From Diplonema papillatum (Eukaryota > Euglenozoa > Diplonemea > Diplonemida > Diplonemidae), in assembly GCA_030068145.1 (NCBI GenBank), contig JAPJBO010000174.1, forward strand, positions 186,001-250,000: a stretch of DNA of 64,000 nt. Direction: 5' to 3'. The stretch's first letter is position 1; each line of letters opens with the position of its first letter. The position numbers and the translations under genes were made by a program. A model generated the notes under the pieces. It worked only from the letters and a program-made list of their open reading frames with translations. It was not told the origin of the DNA and searched no databases. Shown piece after piece: positions 1-11,668 of the stretch.

Positions 1-943
1 TCTCACCCCGGTGTGAAGGGTACCCGGGGCGTCGTTTTCCGCTGTTGAGCATCGGGGGGTGTGTTCCTGTGCGCCAGGCATACAACAGGCACTCTCGCGT
101 TTCAGACTTCTTGTTTAAGCGCAGGTAGCACTCTCGAACCCTCACGAGTGAAAAAGACTTGCGCCGGCCTATATCCCCTGCTGGCGGGCGGGTCGTAGGT
201 CCTGAGCTCTGCTATATAAATATACTACGCGCACGCGCAGACACAAGCGTCGTGGACCCCGATATCGGGTCCCAGACCCCGGATCCCAGGGAATCCCGGT
301 CCTGAGCACCTCCTGCGGCCCGCCAGCAAGTCATTTTCGCAACAGCCAGCAGGCTCCGGCGCAAGCGAGGACCTTTGCCCTGGCCGTGCACATTGTCGCA
401 TATCAGATGCCCATACGCCCCTTTTCTCTCTGCCGCGGCGCTTGTTGGAGTTCGACCATCTGTCGTGTCAACGCAATCAGTGATGCCAGTCGTGTCCGTT
501 TGCGGAAAAAGACAGCGACAGGCAAGAAGCTCTGCTGGCCAAGGAAGAGACGACCTTGGGCGAGCTGGTTTTAATTCCGAGCCAAGCAGAACGCCTGTTT
601 TGATAAGACTTCAGCCCACGAAACAAACCAGGAGGAGGTATTGATGCTGGTAGAACTCTAAAAAATGTGAAGAAAAAGCGCATTATAATCTCAAGCCGCC
701 AAGACGGACAGACTTGAACGTTGGCTGCCAGTTCTTACGGGTTTCTCCCGACATCCGCCTCATGCAAATGGAAGATGAACGGAACTCCTAATCGATTCAA
801 TATCTTGAATGAATGGTTAAGACGGATGCTGGAACAAGTTGATGTGCGCTCGCCCGAATTAGGCAAGTTAATGAATAGGTTCAACCGGTCACCACCCACC
901 CACTACAAACTTAGGAAGGGGCGCAAAATCATTGAAAGCCGTA
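1..943. other. no gene recognised
   Basis: I see no convincing coding exon or repeat here. A TATA-like stretch (TATATAAATATA) lies near 211-222, but nothing ties it to a transcript. The short open frames are not protein-like. Upstream exons of the LRR gene that follows could lie here. Confidence 0.4.
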
Positions 944-2048
944 ATGACGGACGGGCCCGAACAGGGTTTAGGTGTCGTCTTCGCGGTTGCCGATGACGAG
1001 GGAAACTGCAAGCCGTTCGCTGGACTCGCCTTGCTTTCGCAGGTGTGCGTCGAGGAGAACATACCAGGCACGCACTTGATCAGCCACGCGAACGCGATTC
1101 CGAGCTGTAAGCGTGTTGGTCTGCGGCGCCCCGTCAACGAAAAGCGGCTGGCAATCAACCTGCTGAGCGACCCTTCGAAGGAATCGTGCCGCTCCGCCTA
1201 CCTTTACTACTGCAAGGAGTACGCGGCGAAGCCCAACAGCGTCCTCCAACGGCAGCTGCCGGACACGCCGGGCGACTTCTCGCTCACGTCCATCGACTGC
1301 TCCGGCAACCTCATCGGCGACAACGGCCTGCTGCCCCTGCTGGAGGTTTGCCGCTTGTGCGCAGGGTGCAACTCGCTCGTCCTCCCGGACAACGGCATCA
1401 AGAACACCGGCACCGAGTGCATCGTCCACATGGCGATCGACCACCCTTCGATACAGGAAATCGACCTGGAAAACAACAGGATCACGCTCGGAGCCGGCAA
1501 GGTATTCCTTCCAACCATCTACGACGGGCAGGTCGCTCTTCCCCATCATCAGTATCATCATTAGTTTTGTATCGGCCGCGGTTGTGCGAGTGACGAGCTC
1601 TTATTTCTAACCTACGACGTCTGCACTCTTCCGCGTTTTCTGGATCTGAACCTTTGTACAGTTAACGTTCGCTTGTGGAGAAGTCCTACAGGCATCCGGC
1701 AGTGTTCTACCTAAGCAACTCAGTTTCCAACCGATACTCAGCGCAACACCCCCCACCCGCAGGTTCTTCAAGAGCTGGTGACAAAGAACCCGTCCATTCG
1801 TAGGATAAATGTAGTCGGCACCCGAATCGATCAACAGCTTCAGGTATTGCTTTAATTGATAGGTTCCACAGGGGCAGCAGTAGTCGCGGAGAGGAGAGGT
1901 ATCTCAGTTCAGATTCCTCTGCCAGGAAGTTGAAACTCATGCTCGGCAAACGGATGCACGCTTCGATAAGTATCCCTGTTCAAATTCAGCCCACGAAGCT
2001 GCCCCGCTGCGTAAAGCAGAAAACATCATTTGCCAGTCACCTACGTGA
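944..2048 (+). CDS. leucine-rich-repeat protein, three exons
   Basis: Exon 1 (944-1501) starts at the ATG of MTDGPEQ and holds ribonuclease-inhibitor-type LRRs: a repeat around SLTSIDCSGNLIGDNG, another around LVLPDNGIKNTG, and a third around IQEIDLENNRITLGAGK. A donor GTATTC follows AAG. Exon 2 (1763-1843, acceptor CCCGCAG) continues in phase 0 with VLQELVTKNPSIRRINVVGT, the next LRR, and ends before a GTATTG donor. A likely exon 3 (1926-2048, after CTCTGCCAG) gives a 40-residue hydrophilic tail and TGA. All joins are phase 0. LRR proteins of this kind usually act in protein binding, and no partner is visible. Exons 1 and 2 are well supported by LRR periodicity. Exon 3 and the start are less sure, and upstream exons are possible. 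Confidence 0.72.
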
Positions 2049-4226
2049 TGCTAGAGCCCCGGAGTTTCAGATTTCCAGCGTTCATTCTAACACAACAACA
2101 ACGCTGACAGGACCGCATTGTGAACAAGATCCGCAGCAACGCAGAAAGGAAAATGTGAAGCTTCTTTCCTGGAACAGCTGCGAAAGCACACCTTCCAGCC
2201 AAGCCATGCATGCGCGCACAGACGTTGTCTGAGGCGGCTGGGGTTTCCTGCGTCTGCCGAAGGCGTACGTCCCGTGTCTAGCACTCATTCGTTCAAAAGG
2301 CCTTTTGGCCAGGCGTGCTGACTTGTCGCGACCGCCTGGCAACAAAATGACTCGCCAGCAGCCCGTTGCGACGACTCTTCTTGGTGCACACAGCAGCTAA
2401 TTCGTGTTGTGACTTTGTCAAGTCGGCTTCCAGTCCCTCACTATGAGGAGGGCTTTGGACAACATCTCTCCCGTTAGACCGTCGGTTGGCCAAGATGAAC
2501 GGGGTTCAGGTTTCGACGATTCCGCAGTATCAGGAGTATTGCTTTGCTCACTGAAAGCTGCCGACGAGCCTCTGTTCTTGTCCCTCCTCCCCCCCTTCCG
2601 TTCCCTCACTTCGATCAAATGTGCGGGCTGCATCTCTTCTGAGACGAAGCCTGGCACAATCTGCTATGGATGGGAAGGCTTCAACCAATCAAAGCAGCCA
2701 CCGGCTCTGGACGTGGGCGAAAAAAAAACAACGCCCCCGCTTGATCTCAGCAGCTTGACTCGGCATTACTGAGAAGAAGCCCGGCAAATCTGCCGCCCCT
2801 GGAAAGGCTTCGAGCAAACAAAACAGTAACACGCGGACGAGGCCGCTTGCTCAATCAGCAGCTTATTTTGCGTGGTGCCCCAGTGCAAAAAGAAGAACAG
2901 GCAACAACGCCCTCACGTGGCGATCAGCCCAATCTGTACATCTGAACATTTGTTGAAGCGCCTTCGTGATGGTGAAGACGAAGGTCGAAATTGATCTCTG
3001 CGACAGAGGTCCTTCTTTACCGACACGCGCCTTTTTCTTTCTCACTCACGCTCGCTTCACTGACACCACTTGCGCACTTAACCATGGTGAGATGCACGGG
3101 ATCATGTACGAAAACTTCAACATCAATATAGGTAGAAGCATCTGCAGAATATCACAAGAAGCACCGCAAGTGTCGCGAAACCCAAGCACTACTCCACGAG
3201 AAAATACATAAAAACGCGGACAACAGACCGGTACGGGCTACAAGGCAACCCCTGCTCAACTTGTAGAACGTGGGGGGCCCAAGACTTGGTGTCGGTCGCA
3301 AACAGTCCCGGACACGGCTAGCCATAACCCAGAACGAAAGCGTGCACTAAATATACAACCCGTAGCCATATAGCCCTTTCTTGCTCTAAGAGAACCCATT
3401 CATGAACGGTCACACGGAGACCCTAAAACCCCGGAATTTCAAGCGAACTTTAACTCTAAAAAAGCCTCCAGGCAAAACCCCGTTTTCGCACGTCTTCGTT
3501 GTACGTGCGCGGGACTTCCAGCCGGACGTTCGCTCCTGCGCACGTCCAACTCGAAGCAAGCAAGCTGCCGGAACTGTCAGTTTTCAAGCGGAGGGTGTTC
3601 TGCTCACGGGATAAGCCGGCAGCCGCTGCTTAACGGCTAGTGCATGCTGATTCGTGTGGTCCGTGTACTTATGATGAAACAGTGACACCTGAGAGGGGGT
3701 AATACCAGGGCCGCCCACGTGATAAAGCCGTTAAGCACTGGGAACTTTTTGACCATGCTACTCTCTTGAGAGGCTCTTTCGCAGGACGTGAGAATGCGCC
3801 TCGTCAACGAAAGAAAGTCGCTCCCTCCCCAGCATCACTAGCTATTTATCAGCCTTGGTCATGCAACTGAAGATGATCTTATTGTGTCCGTCACGAGAGC
3901 TTGGGAAAATAGGAGCTGTTGGAAACAACCGCTTGCAAGTTCTGAGATAGTCGCAAACGAACGAGCACGATAGATGAGGCCGTCCTTCGATGCAGGAGCC
4001 TCAAGAATGGTCGGCGGTGGAAAGCGGAAGCAACTGCGCCTGTTTGCGCGTTCTTGGCGAAGAACAACAGCGCCTGCTGACTTTGTCAGTGTAGCGATCG
4101 AATACCAGCCACTTTCGTAAGTTCATCATTTCCGCGTGCAGCGAGCTCAAAAACCTGGGGCAGGAAAACGGAGGAGGCCTGCTCAAAACGCCTAAAAGTC
4201 ACGACCGCTAGAAGACACGAACGAAT
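2049..4226. other. intergenic, no gene recognised
   Basis: No protein family is visible. A diverged dispersed repeat of about 60 bp (CTAAAACCCCGG followed by TTTCAAG) lies near 3420-3470, with relatives near 2050-2095 and 9065-9120. An imperfect doublet (2635-2715 and 2770-2845) shares GAGACGAAGCC/GAGAAGAAGCC and GGAAAGGCTTC-type words. Confidence 0.4.
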
Positions 4227-5018
4227 ATGAGCGCCAGCGACGAGTTGCTGCTCGGTGATGCGCAGAGACCGGTGTGGGTCCCGGACGCCGAAACGAAGTC
4301 GTGCACGGCATGCGACCGAACCTTCGGTGCCACCGTGCGGAGGCATCACTGCCGGGTCTGCGGGCTCGTGTTTTGCAAGAAGTGCTGCGGGGAGAAGCTG
4401 CACCTTCCGTCATTGGGCTACAACACCCCGCAGTTGATCTGTACACGTTGCCGAGGGAGCGCGCCCGGGGTTGTCGGGATGAAGGTGCAGGTGTTGCAGG
4501 ACGTGGCTAAGGTGCGGGTGCTCTGCGGAGACGCGCCGATGCTGCCTCCGTGGGATCCGCGAAAAGCAGCGTTTTGTGGGTGCGTCGGCACGATTGAAGC
4601 GCAGGACGCGCGGGATGGCTCGGTCAAAGTGTGCTTCCCCAACGGGCCGTTCATTTGGTACCCGCCCAGTGCCCTAGTTATGGTGCTACCCACCGCGAAG
4701 TTGGCCAGTCCGAACCAGGTCGAGACGCGGGTCGTCCTCGTTTGCCGGACGAAGCTGCACTTCGAAGGCGCTTACAACAAGCTCGAAAACACGAAGCACA
4801 ACGGCGTTTCCGTGTACGCGATGGGCAGCAACCGGCTGTACAGCAACATCAAGGGCAACTGGGTGCTCACCATCTCGCCCGCCGGGATGGAGAAGGAGCA
4901 GGGCTCAATTCGAAGCAAGGAAGCGCACGGCGGCAAGAAGCACCCGTACAGTATGAACGAATGGGAGACCTTCCGAAGCGGGCAGTGGGTCCCCATCCCG
5001 GAGTTCAAAGCCTTCAAG
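4227..5018 (+). CDS. FYVE zinc finger + Mind-bomb SH3-like protein, first exon
   Basis: The ATG opens MSASDELLLG. Residues 17-75 are a complete FYVE finger: WVPD (17-20), RRHHCR (38-43) and four Cys pairs (C26/C29, C42/C45, C50/C53, C72/C75). FYVE domains bind phosphatidylinositol 3-phosphate on endosomes, and the basic RRHHCR is the lipid-contact motif. Residues about 83-152 (GMKVQVLQD to WYPPSALV) resemble the SH3-like repeat of Mind bomb proteins. Residues about 163-264 contain a third module (HNGVSVYAMGSNRLYSN, GNWVLTISPAGMEKEQGSIR, GQWVPIPEF) that I cannot name. The exon ends FKAFK before a GTGCGT donor. A candidate second exon, 5782-5913 (acceptor TTCTGCAG, phase 0), gives AQLRIGLPRTRTGIGLDGSW then a TGA. 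The acidic exon at 6443 may be an alternative end. Confidence 0.85.
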
Positions 5019-6442
5019 GTGCGTCTCCTTCTCTTTTTTGTGCTGAATCGAGTCTTCCTTCTAAAACTTGAAAAAGGTCTCCACAACGTGTTCCTGACAT
5101 TCGTTCTAGAGCTTCGAACCAGTGTAGAATCCAGGTCATCAAGCAGATTTCATCTCACATGCACACGTACACATGTTGCACAAAGAAGTCACTGGCGGCA
5201 TGCCATCAACTGTACCAAACGAATAGGTCCTGTACCGAAAGGTTCCATCACAACGAAGCCCAACAACACAGTCCCTTGTGCCAGGTGGATCCTCGCCGTG
5301 CATCAACAGCACGATCATACAAGCGGTTTCGGTGAAGGGCACCCCGGTATGCAAATGCATTCTACGCGCCGTCCGGTCACGGTTAACAGCGCCGGGATTC
5401 TCCTTGGATACATCTATGCATCGACGCACGTACATGGTCCTGTTCCAGGCTGGCACCACCTGTTGCTCTTATCTCTCGAGACTGAACCGAGGACACGGTA
5501 CCCAGTGGGGGGGTGCATGGAATCAAAGATCCAAAAGCTCGACGCTATGCGGATCCTGGTGCGTGAAAGGTACCGGACGGACGAACGGAGATATCAACGA
5601 CATTCTGCACGGACACCATTCAATTCTCACACAGACGATTACCAGCCTTCAAGTGACGAACTCGTCTACAGAAGCAAGCCTCCGCTCGAGAGTTCCGCCC
5701 ATGGCGACACTCGGAAGCACGTCTGAACGCGAAGCAGTATGAATTTTCTTCGTGCAACTACGCACTTCTTTTGTTCTGCAGGCACAGCTTCGAATCGGTC
5801 TTCCGAGGACCAGGACGGGCATTGGTTTAGACGGGTCCTGGTGGTGTGGACGCACATTTGATGCATCTTCAGGGCCAAGAGGCTGCGGCGGCCATGGGGA
5901 ACCCACTGCATGAAGAATGTGCGTTTACGTCTAATTCGCTCTGTTGCGTTTCAACTTTGGGGCAAGACGTGGTTGGACGTCGTTGTTGCAACCACGGTTT
6001 CCCACCATGCTTCGGGAGACCTTGTGCGGACAAGGGGTTTCGGTTCTTCCTTGTCGGCGGCGTTAGTGGGGTGTTTCGACACATACAGTGCCTGGGTTAG
6101 TGACCTTGGACTTTAGCTTTCAACGAATTCAAGTCAAGCTCAACGAGGTCAAGGCCTCACAACACCGGACACCCGCCCTTTCGTGAGAGGGCGATGAAGA
6201 ACCACCCTCTTTTACCCAGTTCCAGCTCGTAGGCGTCGTGACAGTCGACAGTAGACCTCCAATTATCGTGAGAGAGCTCTACCGCACCCGGATTCGTTGA
6301 GTCGATAACTTGAGACCGTGGTGGGAACGTCGTCTTGGGACGGTCCCCCAGGTCACTGAACTCTCTCGTGCATATGAACCATCTTGTCGGCAAGCTAGCT
6401 CATGTCCCACACCCCGGACTGAACAATTTCATCAGCACGCAG

Positions 6443-6748
6443 GAAAATAACGCCACACAGACAACGGAAGACGTTGACGACGATGACGACGAAGACGACT
6501 GTGACGAACTCGCAGGGAGCGCAGAACCCGAAGTTGTTGCAGTCGCCTCGGAAGAAGTAGTGCTACCCGACTTGGACTTGTCGCCTGTGCGGGATGTAGA
6601 GTATCCGGACAGAGAGGACGTGCTGGGCGTGACGACGAGCAGTGCGCAAGAGAACATGTCCTTCGCCGAGTCTGTCGACATCATTTCCGCTGCAGCTCCG
6701 GTCTCCGTGAACCAGCTCACGCTGGGCGGCATCCTTGTAGCAGAATGA
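6443..6748 (+). CDS. acidic terminal exon, possibly of the FYVE gene
   Basis: After an AG acceptor (CAGCACGCAG) the frame is open for 101 residues to TGA. It begins ENNATQTTEDVDDDDDEDD, is strongly acidic, and continues with a Val/Glu-rich stretch. Low-complexity acidic tails are common in cytosolic regulators. The phase (0) matches the donor at 5018, so it could be the last exon of the FYVE gene, with the exon at 5782 skipped or spliced differently. The open frame actually runs from 6335 without a clear start. No domain is recognisable. Confidence 0.4.
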   Translation, partial: ENNATQTTEDVDDDDDEDDCDELAGSAEPEVVAVASEEVVLPDLDLSPVRDVEYPDREDVLGVTTSSAQENMSFAESVDIISAAAPVSVNQLTLGGILVAE

Positions 6749-8534
6749 GGGGCATTTCCCCTCCTTTGTGGTGTCTTTCTTCTTCTTCGTTTGCCGAAAA
6801 AGGATTGCAGATAGTATACCATGCGCGAGCCATCAACGACCCAAGCTTCGCTGACACTGGGGCCTCCGCCTTCCCCCGGGAAGTGGCGACAAGGTGTCTG
6901 CCATATACTGCTGCCTGGGCGCCGGCGATCTCACACTGCCACGTTTTGCAGCTGGACGGAGGACAAGTGATGTTAAAACACAGTAGAAGAGGCAGTTTGC
7001 TCCAACCGCTGGAACGACGCCAAACCCGTGTATCCGCGGGACGTACCCTTCGCTCAACGGAGCTGAGGCTCCCCATCAAAACGTTAGCCGCTGCAGGCCG
7101 CGCAGTCGTGAAGACGTAACAAGGCGGCGATGAGCTTGAACCAGGCTCGCACAATTTACTTGCTTTTTTTGCTAATTGCTTTTCCTATGCACTCGTTGCC
7201 TTTGTCTGCAAAAGCCGCGGCCCCAAAATCTGAACCCAAACTTAGGACCCAAAACGTTGGACTCAGTGGACCGATCTAACAGCACGAACGAAGGGAACAT
7301 GAACTACAACCTCACAATGACCTCTAAGAAGCATGGGCAAAAATGACAAGATCTAAGCGAAGTAGTCTATAGCCACCACAGTGCGATGCCACCGGAGTGT
7401 ACAGTCCCCAAAAACAAACGAAACTGAAAATAGGACAGCCTTTCGAAGGTGAACCCATTCTTATTTTTTTGTCGGCGAGGCTCTACGACCTACGGTGAAA
7501 GAGGTGCCGATGCAAGCAACGGAAAATTCTTTCTCGGACTGACTTTTCTAGAATAGACTGACTCAGAAAGAATAGAAGAAAATCAAAGTAAGTCCGCATT
7601 GCCTCTGCTCTGATCGAAATTAAGTCCTTCAACATTCTTGCTCCCTCTCCAACCGTCGGAACAAGCACCACCACCAAGTTTTTTCAAGCTGCGCCAAGCT
7701 GACCAAACTCAGAAAACAGTCGGATGAAGGTCAGGAAGGTGAGCCTCTAAATCTGCTCCGAAGCCGACGGTCCGGAACCAGTCTGCAAAAAAGCAACAGT
7801 TATTACTTTTTCCGGCACCTGTGCTGGCCCGGGATTGCATACCTGAGTCAGCTTGACGGTGAGCAAGAGAAAAACGGAGCAGAACGCAGTGAACTGCACA
7901 GAAGTGAAAGATCGATACTGCTACTGGTGACCCACGAAGCGAACAGCATGTAGTTGCGACGAGCATGCTGTGGTCCACACAGCATGGGCAGCACGCAGTT
8001 GCTACTGCTGATGCCGAAGTCCCAACAGAAAGAAACTGCCACTCGATCCCCAGCTTCTGGCTGTGGCCTTCTGCAGGGTCTGGCCCGAGCCACCCGGCGA
8101 GTGTTCGCCCACGAAACCTGGAATTGTACCACGCTAGCGTCTCGATTTTGCAATCTGGATTCGACGACTTCGGTGAAATTGCCTTGGTGTGCACAAAATG
8201 CATCACTAACGTTCACATGCGTGCTTGTCTTCTGTTGTCACAGAACGCGACCGCCCCGACAGCAGCCATCTTCGAACAGAGAGCCGGCTCTGCAAACCAT
8301 CAAGAAACGAGGTCCTACGAACAGGAGATCATCCAGACATTGCATTCATTTACTCTGCCGATTGTGACTTGTGATCTCGACGAAGCCCGCCTCCCCCGTA
8401 CCAAGAAATAATACTATGTTCCCACGTAATCAATCATCAGTTTTCTATTCGAAACGACTTGTCACTCTTCGAAAGGGGGAATTAGCGAGACGATCGGTAT
8501 TGTAAAAGTACAGACTACGACCGCATGTTCTTCC
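6749..8534. other. intergenic, no gene recognised
   Basis: Open frames occur on both strands (for example 7709-8206 minus and 7954-8367 plus), but they overlap each other and have no family signature or plausible composition. I see no repeat structure. Confidence 0.4.
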
Positions 8535-8557
8535 GGTGTGTGTGTGTGTGTGTGTGG
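8535..8557. repeat. (TG)n microsatellite
   Basis: About eleven TG units. A second, longer TG tract lies 43 bp downstream. Confidence 0.95.
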
Positions 8558-8596
8558 ACCCGTTTTAACGTGGTGCCTTCCTGTACGAGAGACGTC

Positions 8597-8599
<3 letters not shown>

Positions 8600-8633
<34 letters not shown>
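8600..8633. repeat. (TG)n microsatellite
   Basis: About seventeen TG units. With the tract at 8535 this forms an alternating purine-pyrimidine pair able to adopt Z-DNA. Confidence 0.95.
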
Positions 8634-8638
<5 letters not shown>

Positions 8639-10157
8639 GCTGCTTTTGAGTTCTGATCCGCGTTTTGTCCATCTTCTCAGATCACCCATCCGCCGGGTGT
8701 CTCCCACCAACTGTGCAGACCGAGCCATTCCTATTCTATACTGCTAGCCCGTTATGCTTACTCAGAATCTGCGGAACGTGAAAATGGTCGAGGAAAGCAG
8801 TTCGATATGCACTTTTTGTTAGAACCACCAAAACGAGGCTCCGCCTCAGAGGGGCGCACGCAGTCGCAGATTCTCACAAGACCCCTGGACATGACAAGTC
8901 ACCACAGGAAATGAGATCGCGCTCAATATAAGTTGAACAGTCGGCAACAGGCAACAAAGACACACACACGCACATGCACTGCTACTACCACGAACTAAAT
9001 AAATATGCATACCAACATACGATACCACTAACTCAATTCAAGGAACCCTTTCGACGATGGTCACTCGAGACTCTAAAACCCCCGGTCCTCAAGTGAACAT
9101 TCACTCTACAAAGAAACGCATACCCGCATACCCTTTCATCGTGAAAGTAGTCTCCCATGGCGGTTGTTTTTTTGTATAAGCACCTGCTTTGTAGGAAATG
9201 CTTGAAGAGACTGCCAGTTGCGATCACAGGAGGTAAGCTGTAGGCCACACGAAACACAGGTAAATCTGGGTTTAGTGGCGGGCGTAAGCGTTCAGCAAAA
9301 AATGCCAAACTCTACGTCCCCAAGGAAGGATGAAAACTGGATGGAACCAGTGAGTTGTGCACGCCACCCGAACAATCCCAATTCAAAGGACCTCAGGACT
9401 GTTACGCGGGTCACGTGCAATGCCCAGGAAAGCTGCGGTGAAAAAAAAAAGGACCCAGAGGTGCCCCGGTTCACACGATCTCGTTCCGGCCTCGCGATGT
9501 CTTGCGATCACTCTCCTTTTTCGAGAAGCTTGTTCTTCGCATCCCAGCCCTGAGAGGCAGAATGAGTGAAGTTGTTCGAGAAGAGAGCAGACCTTTGCGC
9601 TTTTCATTCGCTCTGCCACGATCTGCCAAAATGCCGCGGGATGCGGAATGCATGCAGTCTTCTCGTAGGCTTGTGCAACAATCGTTAGCCAGGGAGCACC
9701 CCTGCCAAAGGCGCAATTCGGAATGCCCGGTGGTGGTAGTCGTTTTTTTCTGCTACCCAGCTAAAGAAAAAATCACGGTTCACAGTCAGAAATTTTAACT
9801 CTAAAAAAATTTCTCTCGACCGATCTTTTGCATGGTGTTAGGAGGGTCGAAGGTTTGTGGCTTCCGGCTTCGTGTAGAACTGGGTTGGGGTTTGTGAGCT
9901 TGCTGTAGAACACTGTGTGTAGATGGAATTCCTGTGGCGAAAAAAAGTTTTTTAGCCAACCCCATTTTAGCGTTATTGTGGTTTAGAGGTTCGGTGTATT
10001 AGGGTCTCCGATTGACCATTGAGGCTGTGAGGCGGGTGGTATGAGGCTAGTAGGTATGCTTATACACTTTAACTACGGCTAGCCATGTTTGTTTCATTTT
10101 CGTGGAAAAAGGTTTTTTAGGCGGAAAAATCTTTTTTAGCCACAGGAAAAACACTGT
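8634..10157. other. intergenic, no gene recognised
   Basis: No gene is visible. A copy of the diverged repeat seen at 3420 lies near 9060-9120 (ACTCTAAAACCCCCGG), and a shorter piece (TTTTAACTCTAAAAAAA) near 9794-9810. Confidence 0.4.
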
Positions 10158-10210
10158 ACCTACCCCCCCCCCCGTGTTAGTGTCGTAACACTAACACGGG
10201 GGGGTAGGTA
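10158..10210. repeat. inverted repeat with C11/G7 arms
   Basis: TACCTA, then C11, then GTGTTAGTGT, a CGTA loop, then ACACTAACAC, G7 and TAGGTA. The arms are perfect complements apart from four unpaired C. This gives a hairpin of about 23 bp, with a G-run/C-run able to form other structures. Confidence 0.9.
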
Positions 10211-10894
10211 CCCAGCCAAAGCTGCCAGGGCAGCAGTCGGATCACGTGACCCGGCAGTGCGGTACTACAACGATCGATGCGTGACCTCGAGAACGGGTTG
10301 CAACATCTCTGCTCCCTCTCTGCCCCTCCCGCTCAGCGCTTTCCAAAAAACAAGCCGTTCAAAGCAACGTGCGGGGCCACGTAGGCGAAGGTCCCAGCGC
10401 ACAAACAAACATGCAATCAGCGGAAATGCTAGCTCCCTCAGGAAAATGCTTGCGGTTGGCGACTAGCGATGCAACGCGTCGACGGGGGCTTGTTCGAAGG
10501 ATGTTGGACCGAGCCTACGAGCTCGCGGTCACTTCCTTTGTCTTGGCTTTTGGTTTGAAGTGCTTGAAAGAATGTCGGTTCTTCAAGGGCCTTTCCACAG
10601 TCGACGTAGTAGTAGCTGCCACAGGTCAGAGGGAACTGTGTCAAAGCCCGTCCGTACAGGCCGCCCAGCTGACGGCCTCTGTTTCGTCGGGTTCTTCAAG
10701 AGAGCCACCCTTCGACTCCGAAACAATGGGCGCCCACATTGAGCTCTCTACCAGGCTGATTCGCACAAACAATTGACTTTCCTGCTTCGACTTTTTCTTG
10801 TGCGTCTTTTTCTGTTCTCCTTTGTCTTTTCCATACAGGTGTCGAATACTAACAACCTGGCGGCTACCCTGTACTGTACTTGTACACAAAACGT

Positions 10895-11015
10895 ACCGGT
10901 AGACGTCGGCAGCGTGTTTTGGTGGTTGATCAGAGGCCCTACGTGAATAAGAATGGTAGACACAAGTGGGCAATCGATCAGCCAGCACGCAAAAACAAAG
11001 CAGAACGCTGGTCTT
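10895..11015 (+). repeat. dispersed repeat, copy 1
   Basis: It shares GGCAGCGTGTTTTGGTGGTT, a following GATCAGA, and a more diverged tail (CGATCA, CACGCA, AACAAA, AGCGC words) with 21028-21140 in the same orientation. Identity is high over the first 40 bases and falls off later. No TIR or coding content was seen. Confidence 0.7.
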
Positions 11016-11117
11016 GTTGCAAGAACATGGAGTGTCCAGCGAGTACCGAATGGGAATGCTGAAGGAAATTGTTATCGCGTGAGGGGATGTTTTCCACCTC
11101 CACCGACACTACTCGTG

Positions 11118-11556
11118 GCCACTGTTCTTCACTGTAGACGTATTTTTCTACACTGCAGACACTATTGGTCTTCGCACCAATTCAGGCACTTCCAAGCCGA
11201 GCATCGCGCCTCAAGGCTCTCCACAAGTTCTGTCCCTAAAAGTAGCCTCTCGCAGTGTCTGAAAGTCGTCTGGCAGGTGGAAATAGCTATTTTTTGCCCG
11301 AGAGAAAAGTTGTTTTCTTGCACGAGATACTTACCCGAGCTTCGGCGGCGAGTTTCGCAACATCTTTCTTTGTCTTTGGCATCCTCACCCCTGAGATCGT
11401 GTTGGAAGTGCCGGAATTGTGACGGAAAACCAAAAGTGTCTACAGTGAAGAAAAGTCCGCCCACAGTGAAGAAAAGTAGCCTACAAGCAGTGTAGAAAAG
11501 TCGGCGGGCAGGTGGAAAAGCCATCTTCTTGCCTCGAGAAGTTGTTTTCTTGCACT
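11118..11556. repeat. imperfect foldback plus direct repeat
   Basis: The left arm (about 11120-11202, ending CAGGCACTTCCAA) is complementary to the right arm (about 11403-11465, TTGGAAGTGCCGGAATTGTG). Inside and beyond it, a direct repeat of about 50 bp recurs at 11270-11325 and 11505-11555 (GGCAGGTGGAAA, CGAGAGAAAAG, TTGTTTTCTTGCAC). This is probably a degraded foldback element. The open frame across it (10953-11495) is an artefact of the repeat. Confidence 0.6.
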
Positions 11557-11668
11557 CGAACTTTTTCCGGATTGCACCACTCGGGGCGGAGGTAGGTGAG
11601 GAGACGGCTACAGTAATCCTGCACGAGACTTGGGCACGTGCCTCGTGTGGGGCAGGTGGGCCTGTGAC

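Noticed and set aside
3363-3385. CCGTAGCCAT, the start of the dinoflagellate spliced leader
   Set aside because: Only the first ten bases match and the rest (ATAGCCCTTTC) does not. A chance match of this length is expected in 64 kb.
7709-8367. Overlapping sense and antisense frames as a gene
   Set aside because: Both strands are open to a similar extent, with no motif or plausible splice structure.
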